64,000 bases of DNA from Hippasteria phrygiana (taxonomy: Eukaryota > Echinodermata > Asteroidea > Valvatida > Goniasteridae). The stretch's first letter is position 1. Every line of letters begins with the position of its first letter. Positions 47,576 to 57,700 of this stretch are shown here, in pieces. The translations under genes and the position numbers were made by a program. A model generated the notes under the pieces. That model was not told where the DNA came from, searched no databases, and saw only the letters and a list, made by a program, of their open reading frames with translations. The stretch lies in assembly GCA_037893225.1 (NCBI GenBank), contig JAZGUH010000284.1, positions 1-64,000 on the forward strand, in the 5' to 3' direction.

Positions 47576-49456
47576 TTTCTTTTTTACTTATTTGGATTCC
47601 ATTTGACAAATGTTAACATCATTTGTGTGCTTCATATACAGAACGATCAATTAATGTATCATGCCTAACATTGCTTACAGAGTGTCTTTTACAGTACATT
47701 TCGTGAAATAGTTATCGTTACGTTCTGTTTCTTGTAACCGCTAAAAAGATTCTTGTAAATATCTGTCACTTTTACAATCAGCATCACGTATCCATTATCT
47801 GAGATTCCAATTTCAAAAGCAACCATTTGAGTTACAATCTCAATTATCCCTACATATATGTCGGATCAAAACAATACAAATATCATAACACTCTAACTTT
47901 AAATGACAAGATTTAAAGGCAATAGTAAACTGTTCAAATATAAACAGTGTTTATGTGGAGCCATACGCCCACTTGAAAGGAAATCCTGAAACCCAACTAA
48001 AGAAAAGTGCCCACACTTGGCGGTCGTAGGGGAGGTAGTGGTAAATTTTATTTCTCTCAGAGTCCAGAATTGGCTGGTGCTGAAAGGCGGACAAGCCGGA
48101 CAGTGCTGTCATATAATAGCGTTATCTACTTAGCCCTAACAGTCCTGAATCCTCCAATTTCAATATGATTTTCCACACGCCTAGGGAGTTAGGGTTAAAT
48201 CATTAAAGCCCGTTCTTACGGAAGAAACTTTGGGCCAATCGTATCCGCCAACTGTGTGTGGCCCGGCGAATGAGCTGCGCCGACGTATGTGCGCAGCGCA
48301 TGCATCATTAGGGACCGTCTTGTCTTTTGTTTACTTTGTAACAGCAGTGTACTCTGTAAATGTAAGGGACGGTCACCTAATACTTAGGGGACCACGTTCC
48401 ATAAACTAGATTAAACATAGCGTTTAATCTTCATATACTAGCAGAAACTCCAAATACATTTTCTGCAAGAAAAACAAATACACGTATAAGGCTTTTGGTA
48501 AAACATAATGAGAATTGAGATACATCAACTCAATCCTTAAAACAAAATCAGACATAAAACGAAAGCATTAGACTTGCCAATTCCTTAGATCCAGATAAGG
48601 CTGTACATCAAGTTGTGCATACATGTACTTCAACTGTATATTGTAATCGGAGCGCAGAGCAACGTCCTGAATTAAATCAGAACTTTGCCTCACATGTGGT
48701 AGCTAGTTGATATAATGTGACAACGAACACCACTGTCTAACAGTCGGTAAAAATCTTTGTGTTTCGAGCAAAGCAGATGTCAATGCACAGGTAAGTGAAA
48801 AAGTAGGGATTCAGAACCGTGTTAGACATAATGCTTTGAGGAAATAATAAATTACCAAGAGGCAACTCGGTGTTTGTAGAAGAAATGAAGGCCCTACAGG
48901 AAAATGGCGCATTTCAAAATTTAAGTATTGCATGGATTCTTTGTTGAAATTGACAATCGGGCAAGGTTAATAACTAATGCTGTAGCTGTACCATTGCTGA
49001 TCCCTGGGCAAATTGCAATGATCCGATTGTTCCAGACGATGCACGCAAACAGATCGCGTTTTGCAGGCAAGGAGTGATGCCCTTATGACAAATGCTTAGG
49101 TATGCAAATAATAGGTACTTGTAATACATTTAATACTTTGAGTGTTGCATCTGTAGTTGCATTTGTATTGGGTATGACAGATCCATATGTGTTTGCCTTT
49201 CTGGAGCCTTGGCTGAAGGCAACGAGGTCATGGAACCAGGAGTAATCAGCAAAGTTCTAGGTGGAGGGGCCAGAGAAAGTGCAGCAGTACATGTTATCTA
49301 AGCACAGAATTTGCTTAGAAAGTTTTTAAGTGATCATTTATTCAATTTCCAATACTTAATTTTTTAGACAATTCAAGAAAAGGTTTGTGATCACCCTATA
49401 ACACTTGTGACACTCTCTTAGTGTAATTATTATACCTTTCCTGCAACCAAATGTAA
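46086..49456. other. Intergenic stretch without recognised genes
   Basis: AT-rich. A (TTA)n microsatellite lies at 47532-47572. The region from 48.9 to 49.4 kb lies downstream of the minus-strand gene. No exon or element was recognised. Confidence 0.5.
49337..49342 (-). promoter_or_regulatory. Poly(A) signal AATAAA of the BRCT-recombinase gene
   Basis: AATAAA on the minus strand, about 115 bp after the TAG/TGA-type stop that follows LGVQS. Spacing and position are right for the 3' end of the gene. Confidence 0.55.
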
Positions 49457-51742
49457 CTATGACTGGACACCAAGTTCCATTTTCTTCAGGTTTGCTGTTG
49501 CCTTTTGATTGATGTTGTGAATTTTATTTCTCAGTTCCGTCCAAGATTTACCATGAAGAAGGTTGCCTCCTCTTTTTAGGATCAGCAAACACAATGACTT
49601 CCCAGGTGTATTCTTTGTTTTTAGAAGTGTTTTAACTTCTTTTTGGGCAAGAATGAATTGTTCTTGCTCTTTTGTCCACCTATTGTACTGCCGTTGTGTT
49701 CGAGCTACAGGCCTAGGTTTAACCACCTTCTTTGCATGGCCCTCAACTTTTGTTTTACGTGGGCCACCCTTCCTCTGGCTCCCAGTTGGAACATTGCTCT
49801 CAATGCCCATTTCTGGATTATCATCCTCAGCCTCACTTTCATCCTCTTCGGAACTGATAGATGAGAATGATTCTTCGGGTCCCAGATCCACCTCCTGAAG
49901 GGACTTGCCCTTAAATTGAGCCGTTTTCCCCTCCTGGGCAAGATTTAATATCTTACTCATCTTTGCTAAGAGCAGCGTTTCACTAGGGAGGCGGTAATAC
50001 TCACGATGGATACTCACATCGTGACCCATGTGATTTGCCAACTGCTCCAACTCGTTCTTTTTGAGATCTAGGAGTTGCGAAAGTGTGGCCAAGTGCTTTC
50101 TCAATTTGGTACAACGGACATTCTCCGGATGTTTCAGTTTTGGTACAGCTACAGCTGAAAGGTGGGCCATAACTTGGTACGCCCTTATTGGTGTTGAAGC
50201 GCTCTCACTACACCTAGAGAATAGGAATGTTTTCCCTATATTGTACTCAGCAAGCATATCCATGCTCTCTTTCAAATGGCGCGGGAGCAAAATTGGCACT
50301 CCTCGGCCACGTTTGCCCCGCACCATTACGAGAGTGAGCCTTTGGATAGCAACCCTCTCAGGTGCAGTTAATGACTCTAGTATTTCGTCATGCACAGGAC
50401 GCTGATGGTTTGTGCTCTCAGTATAGTGGTTCACCGTTAGTAGTTCTACCTCTTTGGGGCGCCTTCGATTGAACAGAATAACTTGGGCAAGGGTTACCTG
50501 AGCAAATTCTGTGTAGGTTGAGGCAGACATAGGTTGTTCTCTGATGACTGTCTTCAGATTTTCCTCTGTCTGCCTCAAAAACCGATTAAATTTTACGCAG
50601 TCTTCCGTAAGCGGCAGGATTTTGGGTGTCTGCCACATTTTTTCTTGTTGCTGACGTTGTGCTGATGCAGATACATGCACTCTCCATTCTGATTTTAACA
50701 AGTGCAAAAAATCATCCACAGCAGCCCCTTTTTCACGATTTTCAGATCGTATGTAGCTATTCTTTGCGACAGCTGCTAGCTCTGTGAGGGAAAAGCCTAC
50801 CCGAAGGGCAGTGCTGTATGCTTTGTATGACTGGCTACTGCTATCATAACCTGATAATTTGAGCGCTGCTTGAACAACAGTATCAAAAGATGATGGTTTC
50901 ACCATATCTGTTGCCTGGTGAATGCTGCTGTTTAGCTGTCTGGAGATGTCCAGTACCTTTGCTAGGGTCCTCATCTTCTCTCTGGCCTTATCGCTGCTTC
51001 TATTGGAATTGCTTTTACCAAGAACATGACCACCAACCTGCAGAATATCTTTGTCGTTTCTGACAATCAGTGATATTTGATCACTTTTCATATCCTGGAG
51101 GGCATTCTCCATTTGAACAGATAGACTGAATTTTGTTGGTATAAGCATTCGCCCTTCTTTCACGTGACTGTTGGTAGACTTGCAATCTTTACTTCTATAA
51201 GGGCATGTTTCTTTATGTTTCCACAGATAATGTCGATGGAAGTAGCCAAAGCAATTACTGCAAGGAATGTAATCATTTACGGTATGCTTTCCCTTTGAGC
51301 TGTCTTTTGGCCTTTTTCGGACGATGAGGTCATTTTCTTCATTTTGGTGAACTAATATATTATGTTCGTGATTTCCTAAGTTTCTGATATGTTGCCATTT
51401 TTGCCTTCTCAGTTGTTTACATTTATCTGGCACAGCTAGTGTTTCAGCAACTAGTTTTTCTTCTGAATGAAATCTTTTACAGTGACGTGGAAGTTTTCTT
51501 TGCCGTTCATTACAGTACAGGCAGTAACTATACTTTGGCACGCTCACATCCATTACATACATTTCACCTGAACCCGAAGCCTCTTTAATTTCATTTCCTG
51601 CATCACTCACTATATTTTCATCTGAGCATTTACGTTTACGTGGTTTCGAAGCAGGTTCGTCATCTTCTTCACCGCTACTATCAGACGTGTCCTCGTCATC
51701 TGACGGCTTGTAATCACTGTCCAAATCACTAGATGCACCACT
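49457..51742 (-). CDS. Terminal exon: zinc fingers, Crypton-like tyrosine recombinase, SANT-like tail
   Basis: 761 codons from SGASSDLDSDYKPSDDE to LGVQS. Numbering from the Leu/Met codon at 51724: C2H2 finger C68-C71-H81-H86; C2HC finger C155-C158-H170-C174; tyrosine-recombinase fold with R422 (RRRPKEVELL), R542 (TKLRKHLAT), H568 (HMGHDVS) and Y576/Y577 (HREYYRLP). The His of the usual HxxR box is Thr. An acidic stretch (SSISSEEDESEAEDD) and a C-terminal NRWTKEQEQFILAQKEVK ... KSWTELRNKIHN segment resemble a SANT/Myb-like fold. Related intronless-exon proteins occur in fish and invertebrates; they derive from Crypton-type elements. The intact frame suggests the exon is recent or under constraint. 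Confidence 0.85.
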   Translation of the reverse strand, partial: SGASSDLDSDYKPSDDEDTSDSSGEEDDEPASKPRKRKCSDENIVSDAGNEIKEASGSGEMYVMDVSVPKYSYCLYCNERQRKLPRHCKRFHSEEKLVAETLAVPDKCKQLRRQKWQHIRNLGNHEHNILVHQNEENDLIVRKRPKDSSKGKHTVNDYIPCSNCFGYFHRHYLWKHKETCPYRSKDCKSTNSHVKEGRMLIPTKFSLSVQMENALQDMKSDQISLIVRNDKDILQVGGHVLGKSNSNRSSDKAREKMRTLAKVLDISRQLNSSIHQATDMVKPSSFDTVVQAALKLSGYDSSSQSYKAYSTALRVGFSLTELAAVAKNSYIRSENREKGAAVDDFLHLLKSEWRVHVSASAQRQQQEKMWQTPKILPLTEDCVKFNRFLRQTEENLKTVIREQPMSASTYTEFAQVTLAQVILFNRRRPKEVELLTVNHYTESTNHQRPVHDEILESLTAPERVAIQRLTLVMVRGKRGRGVPILLPRHLKESMDMLAEYNIGKTFLFSRCSESASTPIRAYQVMAHLSAVAVPKLKHPENVRCTKLRKHLATLSQLLDLKKNELEQLANHMGHDVSIHREYYRLPSETLLLAKMSKILNLAQEGKTAQFKGKSLQEVDLGPEESFSSISSEEDESEAEDDNPEMGIESNVPTGSQRKGGPRKTKVEGHAKKVVKPRPVARTQRQYNRWTKEQEQFILAQKEVKTLLKTKNTPGKSLCLLILKRGGNLLHGKSWTELRNKIHNINQKATANLKKMELGVQS

Positions 51743-54700
51743 CTGGAATTAAATCAAAATGAATCCGAAAGAAGCTTGAAATAGTCCTTATCCAGAGCGA
51801 AGGATTTTGACACTAATCCAAATATCTCTTAAACTGTGCCCTGCTTGTTTAATGCATGTAAAACAGGTCTCCATCCAGTAAAGACTTCCCCACTTATTAG
51901 TGCATGTGAGTGAGGATGTTGCTTATCATTACAATCATTTCATTCCATTGTTTTTGATTCTCAAATTTTCTCAATATTTTTGCACCCTGCAACTGGGTTC
52001 CCGATAAACTGCTTTTGATGTCTTTAATTAAAAAAGAATAGATTCACGAACGACTGCTAAGATAATGAACTATTGCTAATATTCACCAGGCTAAACATTC
52101 TCATTTTCTTACATATACATGTTCACAGGCATACCTCGTCATGATATGTCTCTTTTCGGCCGGCATTACTCTCCTCATCACTGACAGCACTAACCTAGTT
52201 GAGAAGCACAAAATATCCATCCAACTATAAAGGTTTAATATTGCCTCTAAAATAGGAAAATATATATTCTATGGTCTATACCATGATATATTTTTCCAAC
52301 ATATACAGGCACCGAAGAAAATTAAGTATTTCTTTCCAATACCACATAACACAATATTCACATTGGCCGCAGGACTAATAATTTTCCCTTCCATAGAAGA
52401 AAGATGACTTTAAATAAAATGTCATGATTTTCAATGCTTATGTGTTCTCATTAAGACATTTTGGCAAATCATTGCACTGGTTATTTTAGTGTATTTTTAA
52501 TGCTATAACAGTACCCATATTCTGTTTGGAAAGTTTATGCATGTGTACATGAAAAGGACGCTCCAACGAATGTTGAAATTCATACTACACTTTTCAATTG
52601 TTTTGTATAGTTCAATTTGAATCCATTAAATACGTTAGTCGTTATGTTAAAACTCCCAAAGGTTAAAATTATGTACCTCTTCTATGACGTCCATGGATCC
52701 ACAAGGCTTTTGTCCATTTTTGGTGGCGAAGTTGGTAGATCTAGATGATGGTTGCTTCTTTTTGAAGGCTAAGTCGGGGGATGTGGTAGTGCTTCGTCCC
52801 CTTTCGTCTACCAGTGATTCCCCTGATCAAATAAACATAATGATTTTTAGACAAAGGAAACATGTTAAACTTCCTCCATTGGATTAAGATAAATGTACAA
52901 ACATGTTTATATTTATTCATGAGGAGAATGATTGTTTTTCTGCATTTGGGAAACATAAAATCAATACATGTACATTTCGGAAATAGGGAGTGAAACTGAT
53001 TAAATTAGTCTCATCTATATTAGTATAGCTACTTATTCTCATGAGCGGTATGTATATGTTTTTTAGCCAAAATGGATCCGGTACCTCACCACACTGGTGA
53101 GTTTTTTGTCTTTGGATTAAAAGTTAAACTAACAAAACCAGCAGAATAGTATTACTGTTAATGAATAAAATCAATGTTGAATCAAACAACTAGGTTTCCT
53201 TAAAGGTTAAAATTGGACATGATACAGGTGGACAACTTACCATCATCAAACAGGAGACTATAAACCTGAAGTGGCTGGACGGTATATGAAGAAATACTAT
53301 CTAGAAGCCATTCTCCGGTGACAACGGGCACCTCGTATTTTGCATACAGATCTACAAAACAAAAGCATTAGTTAAGATATTATTTTCACACTCACCTTTA
53401 TATTTTCAGAAATTTAACCATGTTTAAAATCTTTGGAACTCTATTTCTATAAACTCCAATAGCATTGTAGTCAGGGGCCAATTTCATAGAACTGTTAAAC
53501 ACAAACATTTGCTTAGCATGAAAATGTCTTGCTTATTAAAAACAGGTTACCAGCCAAAAGTCCATGTAATTTTCATGCTAAGCAAACAACAGCTGAATGC
53601 CAGTCAAAAGCAATATTCCACACATGGACATCTGGCTGGTAATCCAGTTTTTATCAAGGAAGCATTTTCAAGCTAAGCAAATTGTTGTGCTTTTAATAAC
53701 AGCTTTATGAAATTGGCCCCTGGTCACATTAAACAGTGTATTAAACTATTCGTATTTCAAGAGACATATATACAATGCAGAAGATTGCTGGAAGTTTGCC
53801 TAACGCTAACAGAACATCCAATTTGTCTTTTGGTGATGCGACTCTAAATCTATCATGCCCTATACATGGAACGAGACAGCTCAATGTTAAGTAGGTTCCC
53901 GCACCAGCCAAATTATTTCATTTTATTATTACTCAGAAATAGGAACACATTGATAAAAATGTTTATATTTGAACAGGTGCAAGCAGAGCAAGCTACTGCT
54001 TACCATTTATTTTGCTGTCATCCCCGTCAACTAGAGGACAGTAGATGATGACACGCTTGTGACTTGATGAAGTGCCAACGAATTTGTCCACAGAATCCAG
54101 TGTTCTTGCTCCACACAAACTAAGCAGATATTTCGCATCATCTGTAGAAATTAAGGTACAGCAAGACTGTTTTTAGCATCAAACCAGCACCCTGGAAAAA
54201 TTTTCAGTAAACAGTGGAATTAGTTCTACACATTTACCCAATATTTGATGCTAGAGTATAAAAACTGCAGAGTCTTCGCTATTAAACATCAAATAATTAT
54301 GTATTCTGTATTATGATGCACTGCCATCCATTTTTATAAGCATTTATTAATGCGTCATAAACACACTATTTTTAGAAATCTTTTACATCATTGATCACGT
54401 CCGAACATTCCAAAAATATTAATTGGGAGATGCACATTTGGAAACATGATACAAATTTTAAAGATATGATTTGGTATCTGCTGCATTAAAGTGTACCTTT
54501 GGTTATGTACTGACGTTTGCCGACAACATAAATTTCATAGTTTTGAAGCAGTGGCATTTGGCTGTTAACTCTACACAGTCTGGCTTGTTGTGGCCCCTTT
54601 GTTTGGTCGTCTGCGCGAACTTCATAGTTATCTTCTTTGACGAGGAAGCCCCTCCTCAGAGACATTTCCACCCCTTCGAAAAAATAGACGCTTTTTAAAA

Positions 54701-57700
54701 GGAGTATCTCTTTTGTGAATAACCTATGTGTTACAACAAAATGTAAGTGATTAATAAACTAATACAGGCCTGTGATTGAAGCTGAATTGATTGGGAATTC
54801 GGGGGAGGGTTGTACTATTTATAAACCAAACAGAAATACGAGGGCGGGTCTTAAGACTTTTACAGTTTCAAATTAAATCTGAATTCCAAATTGTCTAAAT
54901 ACTTGAGCCCATGATCTTGTTGAAATTTTGTGTGCAGAGGAGGACAAGCTTTGGAAGACTCTTTCAAACCACTTTACTTACATTTGTAGCTTACAACCCA
55001 AATTCCGGCAGCAACTCCAAGAAAGAACTTAAGCGATTTGGCTTTGATAATATTATCATCATCTGCAATCAAAACATAAAACAAAATATATTTATATAGC
55101 TTTCTTGATGCACATGGATTGCTCGCAAGGAGTAGGTCTGTGTCTTCGTCAGATGCTCTTTTTGTAAGAACTAATGTCATCTATGGATGGTTAGTGCTGT
55201 CGTTTGTTAGTGCTGTCACACTAGTATCTAATCTTGAAAGAGCAAGGTCAATAAACAATAAAGGGTATCATTGTATTAAGGTTTCTAAATAAACAGTTTC
55301 ATTACCTGCATCAATGATGACATGAGTGGTGGAACTGCGAAAGTTTGTTGTATACTGACATTTGGTATTCTGTGCCAGCTTCTTAACCTGTTCCCGCATA
55401 GAGGAGACAAGGGATGTAAGAACTGTTGAAAGAACACAGCTGTATATGCAGAAATATTTAACGGCATCAGTTATGAAATTCTTCCTCCAAACATGAGTTG
55501 GAATAATACGTTAAGCAACAAAATAATACATGGCTTAGAATTAAACAGCTTTATCGTTAAAAGCAACTGTTACAACTTACTAATTCGTCCAAATTAAGTA
55601 GCGTTGTGACCAATGATAAACCTGTTGAAGAGGAGGTGCTGGAACATTTCCCTGAAGCATGTGCTCTTGTTGAAGAGGAGGTGAGGGGACACTCCCCTAA
55701 AACACGTGCACCTGTCAAAGAGGAGTTGCTGGGACGTTCCCCTGAAGCACGTCCACCTGTTGAAGAGGAGGTGCTGAGACCCTGCCCTGAAGCACGTCCA
55801 CCTGTTGAGGAGGTGGGGGGACCCTGCCCTGAAGCACGTGCAACTGTTGAAGAGGAGGTGGGGGGACCCTGCTCTGAAGCACGTGCACCTGTTGAAGAGG
55901 AGGTCGGGGGACCCTGCTCTGAAGCACGTGCACCTGTTGAAGAGGAGGTGCTGAGACCCTGCCCTGAAGCACATGCACCTGATGAAGAGGTGCTGGGACG
56001 CTCCCCTGAAGCACGTGTACCTGTTGAAGAGGTGTTGTTGAGACCCTCCCCTGAAGCATGTGCACCCGATGAAGAGGAGGTGCTGGGATGCTCTACTGAA
56101 ACACGTGCACCTGTTGAAGAGGTGCTGGGACGCTCCCCTAAAGCACGTGCACCTGTTAAAGAGGAAGTGCTCGGATGCTCCCCTGAAGCACGTGCACCTG
56201 TTAAAGAGGAGTGGCTGGGACGTTCCCCTGAAGCATGTGCACCTGTTGAAGAGGAGGTTGGGGGACCCTGCCCTGAAGCACGTGCACTTGTTGAAGAGGA
56301 GGAGCTGGAACGCTCCCCTGAAGCACTTGCACCTGTTGAAGAGGAAGTGCTGGGAAGCTTCCCTGAAGCACGTGCACCTGTTGAAGAGGAAGTGCTGGGA
56401 CGCTCCCCTGAAGCATGTGCACCTGTTAAAGAGAAGGTTCTGGGACACTCCCCTGAAGCATGTGCACCTGATGAAGAGGAGGTGCTGGGACGCTCCCCCG
56501 AAGCATGTGTATTTGCTTGTTCTGTGTAAGGTGAATAAAAATGATATATGTTCACTTACACTCTAAGTACTTAATGTAAATAGGTAAAGATTTGGCTGAG
56601 GTTTTCTTATAACAAAACTGGATTACATTGTAGGCCTACCTTTAAAACGTGTAATGCATTCTTCAATGGATGGCCTTGTTTGTTCAATTGGGCAGATCAT
56701 CCTCTCAATCAGATACTTCAAAGTTGACCACCTTCCAAGATGAATTAACGTATATCTTCCTATCTTTAGGTTTCGGACAACTCCCTCTGGCTCATTTGTA
56801 TATGGAGATGTTGTTTCGTGGGGGATGTGGCCATCACTCAGAATGTAGTATATAAGGCTGCCTGTGACCTGATAGAATTAGGAGTTATTTTGAATAATGA
56901 ATGCTACACTAGCCCCTGACATTTTGCACAATTGACTCAGTGGAATTAAAGCTATGACACTAATTTCAGTTACTGGTGAAGTGAGTCATATAACTTAATG
57001 CTGAGAACATTGCAAAGTTGTATACGTTTATAACTATATTTTATAGCTTCAGTTTATTTGATACCAAACACGAAGGGATAGGGTTAATAAATTCCCTATT
57101 CCCCATTTTTTTTCATGATGCACTTCCCCATACAATTTTTAATATACGCACAGGTTGATGGTAACTGCAGACCTTTGCGGTACACTAGCTATGTGTGATT
57201 TGTGTTATTGTTTTTTCCTCACATGGTATTCATCATAGAAATAGAGAGTGGTGGGGGTTGGTTTATGGAGAGGCAATGTCAATACTGTTAACTCATTCTA
57301 AATCTACGGCATGATAGCACTTTTCTAAACACATAGTGTTACCTATTCAGTACATAATGTATAAAATGTTTGGTGCACGTTGTACATGTACATTACCTGA
57401 ATATCCGATGACTTCTTGTATTTCACCACAACTCCAGGGAGGCTTTCCACAGACATCCAACAAAATGTTCCCATAGTCTGTGTGTAAAGAGTTGTTTTCC
57501 CCATAAGCTGACGGGAAACTCCAAAGTCTGCAATCTTGACATTACCGCTGGTGTCTGTCGGTAAAATAGGTGAACTAAAGTAGATTGTTCTTAATCGATC
57601 CAAATGGACTACACATAAAGTAATTTTTAAAAAGACGTTCTACATAAAAGACAAGATGACATCCAACGTGCCTAAATACAGCATTTTGATCTTCCAAAAA

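Noticed and set aside
49563..50405. Plus-strand frames within the recombinase exon
   Set aside because: Antisense shadows of the 761-codon exon.
55594..56566. Plus-strand and alternative minus-strand open frames over the VNTR (for example EEEVLGRSPEARAPV repeats)
   Set aside because: The 45-bp unit is open in several frames. Only the ASGERPSTSSS frame is connected by in-phase splice sites to the kinase exon upstream and reaches a strong donor.
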